The notes: generated by a model not told the origin, from the letters alone. DNA of 64,000 nt from an uncultured SAR116 cluster alpha proteobacterium (GCA_902618195.1 CACMZO010000001.1:62001-126000); one strand, 5' to 3'. Counted from the first letter of the stretch, positions 1-8,876 are shown. A program made the numbers and translations.

Positions 1-1980
1 ACTTTCTTGAACAGTTGCAAGCTTTTTAAAGATCTTATCAAGCTTTTCATAATATTTATTAAACATTCCATCTGTATGAGTAGTAGCAACATATATACTA
101 TTAGATGCTAATATTCCTACTTTTAACATCTCTTGAGTTAAGTATGTTTTAAACACTAAATCATTAACGTTTAAAAAGTTAAATGTTGATAAGGCTGGAA
201 GTCCTAAAATTTCAATTTTTAAATTATGTTTCTTTGAAAGTTCTCTCCATATTTTTCTAATTTGTTTGCCTTTTTTTTCAATTATTTCCCATGATTTAGT
301 TTTTTCCATAATATCTAAAGTTTTTAAAGCTGCTGTTGGACCTATTCTTTCAGTCCAAAACGTACTGCTAATAAAGGTTTCTTGAGCGACGTTCATAACA
401 TCTTTTTTTCCTAGAATTGCTGTAATTGCGTAACCATTTCCAAGCGCTTTACCAAGAATTAAAATATCTGGATTTATTTTATATTTTAAATGGAGTCCAC
501 CGAAGTTAGATCTAAATCCAGAAGTACACTCGTCAAAAATTAATAGTATGTTATTTTTATTTACTAATTTACTTAATTTTTCTAAAAAAACTTCAGTAGG
601 AGGAAAATTTCTAAAGATTTCCATTTTTATAATTTTAATTTTTTCTTTATAGACTAAGTTCTCTAATTCCTCATAATTGTTAAAATTAAACGGAAAAATT
701 GTTTCTTCCAAATTTCTTGGGACACCTTTAGTGTTTAACCCTGGCAACAAATGTTCGTCAAGATTTTTGTTGGATGACAAGTTTGCTGCTAAGTACCAAT
801 CGTGCCAACCATGATAACCACAAATAGCAATTTTATCCTTCCCAGTAAAAGCTCTTGCAATTCTTACAGCTATAGCATTAGCTTCTCCTCCAGTTCTCGC
901 ATATTTAACCATATCTGCCCATGGATGTAATTTAATTAATTTTTCTGCTAAATAAACTTCTTCTGGGCAATTAAATGTAGACATATTACCATTCTGAATT
1001 GTTTGTTTAACTGAAGCATCAACCTCATCATTGTTATATCCAAGGATATTAGTACCAATTCCCATAATGGACATATCTATGTATTTTTTCCCTTCTAAAT
1101 CCCATATCTGGCAACCTTTAGCTTTACTAAAGTATGATGGCCAAAAATTTGGTAAAAACATCTCTGGGTTTTTAGAGAGTAAAGAATTTCCATTAGGTAT
1201 AATTTTTCTGGCTCTTGTCCATAATTTTTGTCCTTCAGACATTATTTCCCCTTCATTTCTTTTTATATGTATATTTTCATTAAACAAATGTGGTTTTTTT
1301 TTCATTAGTTTTAATATATCTTGCATTTTAAAATTTAAATTTGGGTAAAAATTTTTATAAACAGAAGATATTACATTGAAATCTTCTTGTTCGTCTAATG
1401 TCCACCTTAATTTTGAAAAGTTTTCTTTATTATAAAGATTAGCTTTGGTAAAAAAATCGCTCTCTCTTATAAATTTTGTAACATGTTCACGATTTTTCTC
1501 ATTTTTGTTTTTTAAATATGATTTCTTTAAACAATCTAATTTTACAACCTCTACATCTAAACCGTCTGGGTATGTAGGTGGGTTTATATTTGAGCAATAA
1601 TCAACTTCTTTTTGAACAAATAATTTGACTGTTTTGTCAATTATTTCTGGATCAATAAGTGGGCAATCACCTGTTATTCTAATTATTGTTTTCCCATTAT
1701 ATTTCTCTGCACAATTGATATACCTTAATAAAACATTTTTTTCAGATCCTCTAAATATTTTGTAATTATACGATTTAACAGTATCAGATAAAATATCATC
1801 TAGAGGATTAGTTGATGTGGCTAAAACAATTTCATCTACAAATTTAGCTTTTTTTACTCTATTTAACAAATGTATTATGTTAGGAATATTTCTAATTTTT
1901 TTTAGCACTTTTCCAGGAAATCTTAAAGAATTCATCCTAGCTTGTATAATTGCTATTCTCAGGTTATCAACTTTAGTCAT
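1..1980 (-). CDS. Cytidylyltransferase / class III aminotransferase fusion (3' end off window)
   Basis: This ORF is absent from the supplied track because it has no stop inside the window; I read 660 codons from ATG at 1980 down to base 1. Residues 1 to about 240 are an SpsF/PseF-type CTP-transferase, starting IAIIQARMNSLRFPGK, a family that makes CMP-activated nonulosonic acids. From about residue 247 (MSEGQKLWTRARKI) it continues in the same frame as a glutamate-1-semialdehyde aminomutase-like PLP enzyme, with FDECTSGFR and a likely Schiff-base lysine at 511 in LILGKALGNG. I checked that the frame stays open across the junction. The class III domain looks nearly complete at the edge. It is divergent from the aldo/keto reductase. 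By position the N-terminal half may supply the PseF step missing from the pse operon; the substrate of the aminotransferase half is unknown. The frame is open upstream of the ATG, so a slightly earlier non-ATG start is possible. Confidence 0.85.
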   Translation of the reverse strand, partial: MTKVDNLRIAIIQARMNSLRFPGKVLKKIRNIPNIIHLLNRVKKAKFVDEIVLATSTNPLDDILSDTVKSYNYKIFRGSEKNVLLRYINCAEKYNGKTIIRITGDCPLIDPEIIDKTVKLFVQKEVDYCSNINPPTYPDGLDVEVVKLDCLKKSYLKNKNEKNREHVTKFIRESDFFTKANLYNKENFSKLRWTLDEQEDFNVISSVYKNFYPNLNFKMQDILKLMKKKPHLFNENIHIKRNEGEIMSEGQKLWTRARKIIPNGNSLLSKNPEMFLPNFWPSYFSKAKGCQIWDLEGKKYIDMSIMGIGTNILGYNNDEVDASVKQTIQNGNMSTFNCPEEVYLAEKLIKLHPWADMVKYARTGGEANAIAVRIARAFTGKDKIAICGYHGWHDWYLAANLSSNKNLDEHLLPGLNTKGVPRNLEETIFPFNFNNYEELENLVYKEKIKIIKMEIFRNFPPTEVFLEKLSKLVNKNNILLIFDECTSGFRSNFGGLHLKYKINPDILILGKALGNGYAITAILGKKDVMNVAQETFISSTFWTERIGPTAALKTLDIMEKTKSWEIIEKKGKQIRKIWRELSKKHNLKIEILGLPALSTFNFLNVNDLVFKTYLTQEMLKVGILASNSIYVATTHTDGMFNKYYEKLDKIFKKLATVQES

Positions 1981-2083
1981 TGCTAATATATTTTTAAAAG
2001 TTATGCTATTAAAACAGGTTCCATACTTAATATAATACACAAATATAAAAATATAAGAATTACAATTATGAGATTTTAAAATA

Positions 2084-2944
2084 ATGAAATTTTCTCTTGG
2101 AACAGCCCAGTTTGGAATGAAATATGGAATAAATAATTTAAGTGGCCAAGTTTCGTTTCAAGAAATTGAAAAGATAATAGATTTTTGTAGATTTAATAAC
2201 ATTAATTTCATTGATACAGCAATGAATTATGGAAATAGTGAAAAAATTTTAGGAAAAATAGGAGTAAAAGATTTTAATATAATAACAAAAATTCCTACCA
2301 TACCTAGTAATGAAAAAGATATTCAAGCATGGATTGAAACAAAATTTTTTAATTCTTTAAATAAATTAAATCTAGAGAATGTATATGGTTTATTAATTCA
2401 TAACAGTTCACATTTAAAAGACAAGAACATAGATAATATATATAGTGTCATGAAAGCTTTAAAATTAAAAGGATTAGTAAAAAAAATAGGAGTTTCACTT
2501 TATAATCCAATGGAATTTATATTACTGCATAAAAAATATGATTTTGATTTGATTCAAGCCCCCTTAAATTTATTGGATCAGAGATTAGTTGATGCAGATA
2601 TTTTGAAATTCCTAAAAAAGAAAAACATTGAAATCCATTCTAGATCTATTTTTCTTCAAGGTCTTTTTTTTATGGAAAAAGAAAAACTTTTTAAATCTTT
2701 TGATACATGGAGTGACTTATGGGAAAAGTGGTTTTTTTTTCTTGAAAAAAATCAAATCTCTAGTCTAGAAGTTTGTATAAATTTTCAAAAAAAATTTAGA
2801 GATATTAATAGAGTGATAATAGGTGTTGATAATTTAATGCAATTAAAAAAAATATTAAAAGTAGCCTCACAAAAAACTAATTTAAAATTTCCTAACATAA
2901 GATCAAATGATATTAATTTAATTGATCCAAGAAATTGGCAATGA
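2084..2944 (+). CDS. Aldo/keto reductase family protein
   Basis: A 286-residue protein of the aldo/keto reductase superfamily, NAD(P)H-dependent TIM-barrel oxidoreductases. It opens with LGTAQFGMKYGI. The expected catalytic residues are visible: Asp44 and Tyr49 in IDTAMNYGNSE, Lys69 in IITKI, and a His in GLLIHNSSH. The length is normal for the short bacterial branch often found in surface-sugar clusters. It is transcribed away from the cytidylyltransferase/aminotransferase fusion and lies upstream of the GNAT and amidination genes, so it probably reduces a keto-sugar or related intermediate. The actual substrate cannot be read from sequence. A weak 6-bp inverted repeat (TGAGAT/ATCTCA) overlaps its stop codon. 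Confidence 0.85.
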   Translation: MKFSLGTAQFGMKYGINNLSGQVSFQEIEKIIDFCRFNNINFIDTAMNYGNSEKILGKIGVKDFNIITKIPTIPSNEKDIQAWIETKFFNSLNKLNLENVYGLLIHNSSHLKDKNIDNIYSVMKALKLKGLVKKIGVSLYNPMEFILLHKKYDFDLIQAPLNLLDQRLVDADILKFLKKKNIEIHSRSIFLQGLFFMEKEKLFKSFDTWSDLWEKWFFFLEKNQISSLEVCINFQKKFRDINRVIIGVDNLMQLKKILKVASQKTNLKFPNIRSNDINLIDPRNWQ

Positions 2945-2961
2945 GATGTATGATAATCTCA
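2942..2961 (+). other. Small inverted repeat at end of aldo/keto reductase gene
   Basis: TGAGAT, an 8-base loop, then ATCTCA form a 6-bp perfect stem overlapping the stop codon. No U-run follows directly, so it is a weak terminator candidate at best, or a chance structure in AT-rich DNA. Confidence 0.2.
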
Positions 2962-2997
2962 CTATAAATTTGAAAATCTTTTAAGTTGAAACAATAT

Positions 2998-3540
2998 ATG
3001 AATAAGATTGAAAAAGAAAAACTTGAAATTAAATCAAACGGTTCAATTAAATTAAGAATTTTAAACAAAACAGATATAACCGATAAATATGTTGATTGGA
3101 TGAATGATTACGAAGTTGTTAAATTTACTGAACAAAGATTTCATCATCACGATAAATCAAAAATTAAAAAATTTGTTATTGAAAAACTTCTTTCAGAAAA
3201 TGATTTTTTATTTGGTATATACTTTAAAAATGAACATATAGGAAATATAAAAATTGGGCCAATTAATTGGAGATATAAAAATTCTGAAATTTCCTACATA
3301 ATAGGAAATAAAGATTTTTGGAATCAGGGTATAGCTACAAAAGTGATTTGTTCAATATTAGATTTTGGTTTCAATCAGTTAAAACTTTATAGAATTACGG
3401 CAGGGTATTATGAAAATAATTTATCTTCTGCTAAAGTTTTAAAAAAATGTGGATTTAAAATTGAAGGGTATAACTATAATGAAATTATCTTTGAAGGAAA
3501 AAGATATAACTTAGTGAGAGTAGCTAAAATTATAAAGTAA
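2998..3540 (+). CDS. GNAT-family N-acetyltransferase (RimJ/RimL type, possible PseH role)
   Basis: About 180 residues with the GNAT fold: IKLRILNKTDITDKYVDWMND at the N terminus, an acetyl-CoA loop in WNQGIATKV, and the C-terminal LSSAKVLKKCGFKIEG typical of RimJ/RimL-like enzymes. The ORF track begins at TTG 2986. I prefer ATG 2998 because no ribosome binding site favours the TTG and the extra four residues add nothing conserved. The pse operon downstream lacks an obvious PseH, which acetylates the 4-amino group of the PseC product, so this gene is a candidate for that step. It could equally acylate another amino sugar. The GNAT assignment is firm; the PseH role is inferred from context only. 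Confidence 0.8.
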   Translation: MNKIEKEKLEIKSNGSIKLRILNKTDITDKYVDWMNDYEVVKFTEQRFHHHDKSKIKKFVIEKLLSENDFLFGIYFKNEHIGNIKIGPINWRYKNSEISYIIGNKDFWNQGIATKVICSILDFGFNQLKLYRITAGYYENNLSSAKVLKKCGFKIEGYNYNEIIFEGKRYNLVRVAKIIK

Positions 3541-3564
3541 TTTTAGTCCCAAGTTTTGTTTACT

Positions 3565-3600
3565 AATACAAAATCATTGATGTATTTAAATATTTGTATT
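3565..3600. repeat. 8-bp inverted repeat upstream of first amidination operon
   Basis: AATACAAA at 3565-3572 and TTTGTATT at 3593-3600 are perfect inverted copies separated by 20 bases. They lie in the 101-bp gap before the HisH-like gene and overlap a possible promoter (TTGATG at 3577, TAATTT at 3600). They could be an operator or hairpin. In DNA this AT-rich an 8-bp palindrome may also arise by chance. Confidence 0.25.
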
Positions 3601-3605
3601 AATTT
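3577..3605 (+). promoter_or_regulatory. Candidate sigma-70-like promoter for the hisH-hisF-pseA operon
   Basis: A TTGATG hexamer at 3577-3582 and TAATTT at 3600-3605 are separated by 17 bases, placing a start site roughly 30 bases before ATG 3642. The gap is the longest intergenic stretch near this operon. This is matched by eye only and the base composition makes false positives common. Confidence 0.25.
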
Positions 3606-3641
3606 TGCAATTTTAAATGATACTGTTCATCATAAAATTAT

Positions 3642-4265
3642 ATGAAAATTAAAATCTTAGATATTGGAATTTCTAATTTACAATCAGTAATTAATGCATT
3701 TGAAAGCATTAATAAAACAATTTTAATTTGTGAGGACCATAAAGATATTAAAAATGGAGATGCTTTTGTTCTTCCAGGTGTGGGTTCATTTGATTTTGGT
3801 ATGAAAAGTTTGATTGAAAAAAATTATGTTGATGCACTAAATAATGAAGTTATTAATAAAAATAAACCAATTTTAGGGATATGTTTAGGTATGCAACTAT
3901 TATTCACTTGTGGTTATGAGAATAATCAAGAAACCAACGGCTTAGGTTTTGCTGACGGTGAGGTTAAAAAAATGAAAATACATGATTTTAAAAATTATAA
4001 ATTGCCTCACGTAGGTTGGAATGATGTTAAAATTTTAAATAATAATGGTTTATTTAAAGATATAAAAGATGGAACAGATTTTTATTTTATTCATAGTTTT
4101 TATGCCCAACCTGTAAATAAAAATATTATTTCTGCACTATCTAATAATTCTGTAGATTTTATGTGTGCATTTGAAAAAGATAATATATTTGGAGTACAAT
4201 TTCATCCTGAAAAAAGTCAAAAATCAGGTCTCCAACTATTAAAAAATTGGTGTGAGTTAATTTAG
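3642..4265 (+). CDS. HisH-like glutaminase subunit of sugar amidination module 1
   Basis: A 207-residue class I glutamine amidotransferase of the HisH type. Cys81 is the nucleophile in GICLGMQLLF, and His188 and Glu190 in FHPEKS complete the triad. It begins KIKILDIGISNLQSV and keeps the glycine-rich oxyanion region VLPGVGSF. It would hydrolyse glutamine and pass ammonia to its HisF-like partner, whose gene starts 5 bases downstream. The next gene is a PseA/WbpG amidotransferase, which matches the known arrangement where HisH/HisF pairs supply ammonia for converting N-acetyl groups on sugars to acetamidino groups. No other histidine gene is nearby, so a role in histidine synthesis is unlikely. 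An upstream promoter and inverted repeat are possible. Confidence 0.9.
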   Translation: MKIKILDIGISNLQSVINAFESINKTILICEDHKDIKNGDAFVLPGVGSFDFGMKSLIEKNYVDALNNEVINKNKPILGICLGMQLLFTCGYENNQETNGLGFADGEVKKMKIHDFKNYKLPHVGWNDVKILNNNGLFKDIKDGTDFYFIHSFYAQPVNKNIISALSNNSVDFMCAFEKDNIFGVQFHPEKSQKSGLQLLKNWCELI

Positions 4266-4270
4266 AAATT

Positions 4271-5026
4271 ATGATTAAAATAAGACTTATACCAACACTT
4301 TTATTGAAAAAAGGACATCTTGTCAGAAGTGAAAATTTTATAAAACATAATATTATCGGTGATCCTTATCATGAAGTTAAAAGATTTAATCAATGGAATG
4401 TTGATGAATTAATATATCTAATTATTGATGAAAACCCTGAAAACACTAATCAAAGTATAGAATTGTTGAAAAACATTAGTAAATCTTGCTTTATGCCCTT
4501 AACCTTTGGCGGTCAAATAAAATCTATGAAGGATATTCATTTAAGATTTCAAAATGGAGCCGATAAAATTACGTTGAATACTTATGCTTATAGGAAACCT
4601 GATTTAGTTATGGAAGCTTCAAAAGTCTTTGGCAAACAAGCAATTGTAGGTTCTATTGATTATAGAGATATCAACGGAGAAAAAAAAATATTTATTAATG
4701 GTGGTAAAACTTTAATTGATGTTTCTCCTATTGAATGGGCAAAAGAACTTGAAAAGATTGGGGTAGGAGAAATTTTACTGCAAAATATTGATAGAGATGG
4801 AACAGCTGTTGGATATGATGTAGAAACTATAGAACTAATATCTTCTAGCTTGAATATACCTGTTATTGCTTTAAGTGGTGTAGGTAAGTTTGAGCATTAT
4901 GTGGATGGTGTTAAAGCAGGTGCATCTGCAGTATCTGCTGCTAACATTTGGCATTTTAAAGAAATGGCTGATCATTTAGGAAAAACAGTTATGAGACAGC
5001 ACAAAATACCAATAAGGATAGGATAA
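4271..5026 (+). CDS. HisF-like ammonia-channel subunit of sugar amidination module 1
   Basis: A 251-residue (beta/alpha)8 protein of the HisF family that aligns with canonical HisF without gaps over the first 130 residues. Canonical cyclase Asp11 is replaced by Leu11 (LIPTLLLKKG), while Asp130 in SIDYRD and Asp176 in NIDRDGT are kept. Loss of Asp11 should abolish imidazole glycerol phosphate synthesis but leave the barrel able to bind HisH and conduct ammonia. It lies between the HisH-like gene (5-bp gap) and the PseA/WbpG-like gene (3-bp gap), so the three are almost certainly cotranscribed. Its inferred job is ammonia delivery for sugar amidination rather than histidine synthesis. Confidence 0.9.
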   Translation: MIKIRLIPTLLLKKGHLVRSENFIKHNIIGDPYHEVKRFNQWNVDELIYLIIDENPENTNQSIELLKNISKSCFMPLTFGGQIKSMKDIHLRFQNGADKITLNTYAYRKPDLVMEASKVFGKQAIVGSIDYRDINGEKKIFINGGKTLIDVSPIEWAKELEKIGVGEILLQNIDRDGTAVGYDVETIELISSSLNIPVIALSGVGKFEHYVDGVKAGASAVSAANIWHFKEMADHLGKTVMRQHKIPIRIG

Positions 5027-5029
5027 TAT

Positions 5030-6235
5030 ATGATATATTGTAATAATTGCGTTTACCCAATAGTTTCTGCTGCCCCGATTACCTTAGATGAAAAAGGTAT
5101 TTGTAGTGGCTGTCAATTATCTAAGACAAAACCTAATATAGATTGGAATAAAAGGTGGGATGAATTAGTTGAGCTTACTAATCTATATAAGAGTAAATCA
5201 AATTATGATGTTTTAATACCTGTGAGTGGGGGTAAAGATAGTTATTTTCAAACTTACATAGCCGTTGAAAAACTCAAGCTTAAACCTTTATTAGTAACTT
5301 ATTATGGAAACAACTACTCATCAGTTGGTGAAGAAAATTTAAATAATATGAAAAATGTTTTTAATTGTGATCACATTATTTTTAAACCATCTAAAACCAT
5401 TCTAGTTAAAATGAATAGATTAGGTTTTAAAATTCAAGGAGATATGAATTGGCATAATCATTGTGGAATATTTACAGTTCCAATTCAAACTGCGTGTAGA
5501 TTCAATATACCTTTAATTTTATGGGGTGAACATGGTCAAATGGATTTAGGAGGTATGTATAGTTATAATGATTACGTAGAATTCACAGCAAAACATAGAA
5601 AAGAATTTGCTTTAAGGGGTTTTGATTGGGATGACTTTGTTGGCACCCCAAAAAAAAGTAATGTTCCAATAATTGAAGATGAATTTTTATCAGAAAAAGA
5701 TTTATTATGGGCTCAATATCCATCAGATGAAAAAATAATTGAGGTCGGCGTGAGAGGTATTTATCTTTCTAATTATGTTGATTGGGATGGAAATGCTAAT
5801 GCCGAATTAATGAAAAATAAATTTGGTTGGAAGGAAAGTAATTATGATTTTGAGAGAACTTATAGAAAAATTTCAAATTTAGATGATATTCATGAAAATG
5901 GAATACATGATTATATGAAATTTATAAAGTTTGGTTATGGTAGGACAACTGATCACGCTTCAAAAGACATAAGATCTGGGATAATGTCAAGAGAAGAAGG
6001 AATTATAGAAGTTCTTAAAAGAGACCATATAAAATCAAAAGATCTTCAAAGATGGTTAAATTATGTTAATATGACAGAGGAGGAGTTTGACTTTATTGCA
6101 GATACTTTTAGAGATCCTAGAGTTTGGACTATTAAAAACAATAAGTGGTATAAATCAAATTTAGATGGAAGTATAAAAGAATTTGGAAAAGTAAATCTGC
6201 CTATTGAAAAACAAACAAAGTATTTAAAGGATTAA
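5030..6235 (+). CDS. N-acetyl sugar amidotransferase (PseA/WbpG family), module 1
   Basis: A 401-residue PP-loop ATPase. The SGGKDS motif spans residues 66-71 after VLIPV. Cys4/Cys7 and Cys25/Cys28 at the N terminus form two CxxC pairs likely to bind zinc. This family (PseA in Campylobacter, WbpG in Pseudomonas O-antigen loci) adenylates an N-acetyl carbonyl and replaces its oxygen with ammonia to give an acetamidino group. The adjacent HisH/HisF pair is the expected ammonia source. The substrate here is probably a nonulosonic acid or its precursor made by the downstream genes. A paralogous module sits at 22.2-24.8 kb, so the two probably act on different sugars or positions. Confidence 0.9.
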   Translation: MIYCNNCVYPIVSAAPITLDEKGICSGCQLSKTKPNIDWNKRWDELVELTNLYKSKSNYDVLIPVSGGKDSYFQTYIAVEKLKLKPLLVTYYGNNYSSVGEENLNNMKNVFNCDHIIFKPSKTILVKMNRLGFKIQGDMNWHNHCGIFTVPIQTACRFNIPLILWGEHGQMDLGGMYSYNDYVEFTAKHRKEFALRGFDWDDFVGTPKKSNVPIIEDEFLSEKDLLWAQYPSDEKIIEVGVRGIYLSNYVDWDGNANAELMKNKFGWKESNYDFERTYRKISNLDDIHENGIHDYMKFIKFGYGRTTDHASKDIRSGIMSREEGIIEVLKRDHIKSKDLQRWLNYVNMTEEEFDFIADTFRDPRVWTIKNNKWYKSNLDGSIKEFGKVNLPIEKQTKYLKD

Positions 6236-6237
6236 AA

Positions 6238-7242
6238 TTGTCTACATCTGAAAACGATATAAGACCGTATCAACTTTTAAAAGAGCAAAAAAAAAGATTT
6301 CAAATTGATATAAACAATATTAAAAAAAGAATTCATGAATTTTGTTTTGTTAATTGTCCAAGTTGTAATGCTAATAATTATAAATTAAAATTCAAAAAAT
6401 TTAATTTTCAATATGTAGCCTGCCAAAACTGTGAAACATCATACGTAAACCCTCGACCTACTCCTGAAATTATCAAATGGTATTACACTAATTCCGAAAA
6501 CTACAAATTTTGGAATAAGTATACTTTTCCATTATCTGAAAAAAGTAGAATTAAATCAATTATCAAACCACGAATAAATAGAATTTTGGAAATATGTGAA
6601 AAAGAAAACGTTAAAAAAGATTTATTTGTAGAAGTAGGTCCTGGCTTTGGAACTTTTGGACAAGAATTAATAAAAACCAATTATTTTAGTAAATTTCTTG
6701 CTATTGAACCTATGCCAGATTTAGCAGAAACATGTCGAAAAAAAGGATTAGATGTAATTGAAGAAAATATTGAAGATATTAAATTAAATTCTGTCAAAGC
6801 AACAGTTATAGGAAGTTTTGAAGTTATAGAACATCTTTTTTCACCTTTAGAATTTTTAAAAGGAATTAATAAACAACTGAAAAAAGATGGTTTAATATTT
6901 ATCACATGCCCAAACATAAATGGATTTGAAGTAAAGACACTAGGAAAAATCTCAGACACTTATGATATTGAACATCTTAACTATTTTAGCATTGAATCCC
7001 TTTCGAGTTTAATAGAAAAATCTGGATTTAAAGTAATACAAACGATGACCCCAGGATTGCTGGATGCTGATATAGTTAGAAAAAAGATAAATTTGGGACA
7101 AAAAAAAATAAGTAATAAAAATTTTTTACATTCAATTTTAATTAAAGAATGGGACCAACTTGGTAATTCTTTTCAAAAGTTTTTATCAGAGAATAAGTTA
7201 TCCACTCACATGTGGATTGTTGCTAAAAAGACTCAAGTATAG
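6238..7242 (+). CDS. SAM-dependent methyltransferase with N-terminal zinc-ribbon-like region
   Basis: A 334-residue class I methyltransferase. The N terminus carries two CxxC pairs (CPSCNA and CQNCETSYVNPRP) typical of sugar C-methyltransferase-like proteins and FkbM/UbiG-like enzymes from polysaccharide loci. The SAM-binding glycine motif VEVGPGFGTFG follows, then SFEVIEHL and a C-terminal region with HLNYFSIESLSSLIEKSGF. The only plausible start is TTG at 6238, two bases after the amidotransferase stop; no in-frame ATG precedes the SAM motif. Tight spacing places it in the amidination operon, so it probably methylates a sugar in the same glycan. Acceptor atom and sugar are unknown. Confidence 0.8.
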   Translation: MSTSENDIRPYQLLKEQKKRFQIDINNIKKRIHEFCFVNCPSCNANNYKLKFKKFNFQYVACQNCETSYVNPRPTPEIIKWYYTNSENYKFWNKYTFPLSEKSRIKSIIKPRINRILEICEKENVKKDLFVEVGPGFGTFGQELIKTNYFSKFLAIEPMPDLAETCRKKGLDVIEENIEDIKLNSVKATVIGSFEVIEHLFSPLEFLKGINKQLKKDGLIFITCPNINGFEVKTLGKISDTYDIEHLNYFSIESLSSLIEKSGFKVIQTMTPGLLDADIVRKKINLGQKKISNKNFLHSILIKEWDQLGNSFQKFLSENKLSTHMWIVAKKTQV

Positions 7243-7250
7243 AAAAAAAA

Positions 7251-8876
7251 ATGTATTCAAAATTTTTTAAATTAATAAAAATTATTTACGTGAACATAAA
7301 TCCATCAAATTTTTTTTTATTTGTGAAAAGAAAAAAAGTTGAAAGTGTTCTTAAAAATTTACAGTTTTCTGAAATTAAAAAATCTCCTATCAATGGGAAT
7401 ATTTTAATTGATGGTATTTTTGATAATCCAAATTATTGGTTTAGATATTATTTGATTAAAAGTGCACTAAATCTCCAAGAAAAAAAACAAATAGGTATTG
7501 TCGGTAAATACAACAAATTTAAAGTTAAGAGCACTTTAAAAAATTTTGGAGTACGTAATTTATATTTGTTTTATAATTCGAAGGTTTCTTTCTTTAGGCT
7601 TAAAAAGACTGTAGATGATATTTACAATTTTTTAAGTAATAATAAAAGTCTAAAAAATTTGGTTTTACCTTATGGATTTCCTCCAGAAATTTTTCATGAT
7701 GGAATTTTGAGAAGACAGGGTAAATCTTCTATTGATTATGACAGTTATGATTTAAAAAAACATATTACAGAATTTGTCTATTGTTTAGAAGTCGCAAAAC
7801 ACATTATAGAATATTATAACCCAAAACTTGTTTTGCTTAGCCATGCAGTAAATTTCGATTGTGGATCACTAGCTTGGTTTTCAATTAAAAAAAATATACC
7901 AACCGTAGTTCTATACGGAGAATATGGTACTTTGAGGTTTTGGAGACCTTCAAAACGAAAATCAATTTTCATGAATGGTAACTTTATTAATTCTAATGAA
8001 ATAAAACTATTAAACAACACCAAGCAAAAAACACTTTCAAAAATTGGAGGTAACTATTTGGATATGAGACTAAATGCTAAAGTCAAGGATCTAGGTGCAA
8101 AAAAAGCTTTTCATAATCTTAGACATGTGACAAGGAAAGAAATTTATGATCATTTTAACTGGGATGTGAAAAAAAAAATAATTGCAGTTTATTCTGTTAG
8201 TTGGATTGATTTTCCTCATCTTCATGGAAAAAATCTTTTTTCAGATTGTGGGGAATGGTTAAGATACACTTTAGATAAGATCATTAAAAATACAAAAGTA
8301 AATTGGATAATAAAAAGGCATCCTTTAGAAAGTTATTATAATAGTGGTTTCATTGAGGACTTTTTTTCACAAGATCTTCCATCCAACGTAGGTGTTTATC
8401 CACAAAATTGGAGTGGCAATAGCTTAATTAAAAATGTTGACGGTCTAGTAACTTTTATGGGGACTGCTGGCATAGAAGCTGCCAGTTTAAAAAAAATAGT
8501 TGTAACTGGCACAAAAGGCTGGTACGGAGATTCAAAATTTGTATTTTATCCTAAAACAAAAAAAGAATATTTTAATTTTTTAAATAGTAATTGGATTGTT
8601 AATCAAAAAATACTTAATCTACATTCAACAAGAGCAAAGCAATTCGCCTGTTGGCACTTTTGTGCTCCTGGATGGCAAAAAAATTTTGTTATGAATGATG
8701 ATTTTGATAATGAAAAAAATTATGATTTAATTTACAAAAAATTAAACGAAAATAAAAAAGAAATCAAAAAAGAAGTTGAAATGATAGGGGATTGGTATTT
8801 TTCAAAATTTGATGGATATCATTCTTATAAGATGTATAATGCAGATAATTATTCGCTAGCAAATGCAATCGTTTGA
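7251..8876 (+). CDS. Capsule-polysaccharide-type GT-B protein, substrate unknown
   Basis: A 541-residue protein resembling capsule polysaccharide biosynthesis proteins (KpsS/KpsC-like, Capsule_synth family). The C-terminal half has the landmarks of that fold: VNWIIKRHP, then VDGLVTFMGTAGIEAASL, the nucleotide-sugar-binding style segment in which a surface-accessible G(T/S)xGxEA loop follows a short strand. There is no signal peptide or clear membrane segment, so it is probably cytoplasmic or peripheral. It starts 8 bases after the methyltransferase and is the last gene of the first operon, with its stop codon inside the loop of an intrinsic terminator. It may be a Kdo-type or nonulosonate transferase, but the sugar it moves cannot be told from sequence. 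Confidence 0.6.
   Translation: MYSKFFKLIKIIYVNINPSNFFLFVKRKKVESVLKNLQFSEIKKSPINGNILIDGIFDNPNYWFRYYLIKSALNLQEKKQIGIVGKYNKFKVKSTLKNFGVRNLYLFYNSKVSFFRLKKTVDDIYNFLSNNKSLKNLVLPYGFPPEIFHDGILRRQGKSSIDYDSYDLKKHITEFVYCLEVAKHIIEYYNPKLVLLSHAVNFDCGSLAWFSIKKNIPTVVLYGEYGTLRFWRPSKRKSIFMNGNFINSNEIKLLNNTKQKTLSKIGGNYLDMRLNAKVKDLGAKKAFHNLRHVTRKEIYDHFNWDVKKKIIAVYSVSWIDFPHLHGKNLFSDCGEWLRYTLDKIIKNTKVNWIIKRHPLESYYNSGFIEDFFSQDLPSNVGVYPQNWSGNSLIKNVDGLVTFMGTAGIEAASLKKIVVTGTKGWYGDSKFVFYPKTKKEYFNFLNSNWIVNQKILNLHSTRAKQFACWHFCAPGWQKNFVMNDDFDNEKNYDLIYKKLNENKKEIKKEVEMIGDWYFSKFDGYHSYKMYNADNYSLANAIV

Noticed and set aside
1-1242. Haem biosynthesis glutamate-1-semialdehyde aminomutase (hemL)
   Set aside because: The class III domain is fused behind a CMP-sugar cytidylyltransferase and sits in a glycan locus, so a haem role is unlikely.
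1031-2035. Forward ORFs 1031-1348 and 1817-2035
   Set aside because: They lie antisense within the reverse-strand cytidylyltransferase/aminotransferase fusion and show no recognisable domain.
3642-5026. Reading the HisH/HisF pair as part of a histidine biosynthesis operon
   Set aside because: No other his gene is nearby, HisF lacks Asp11, and a PseA/WbpG amidotransferase follows directly. The same arrangement repeats at 22-25 kb.
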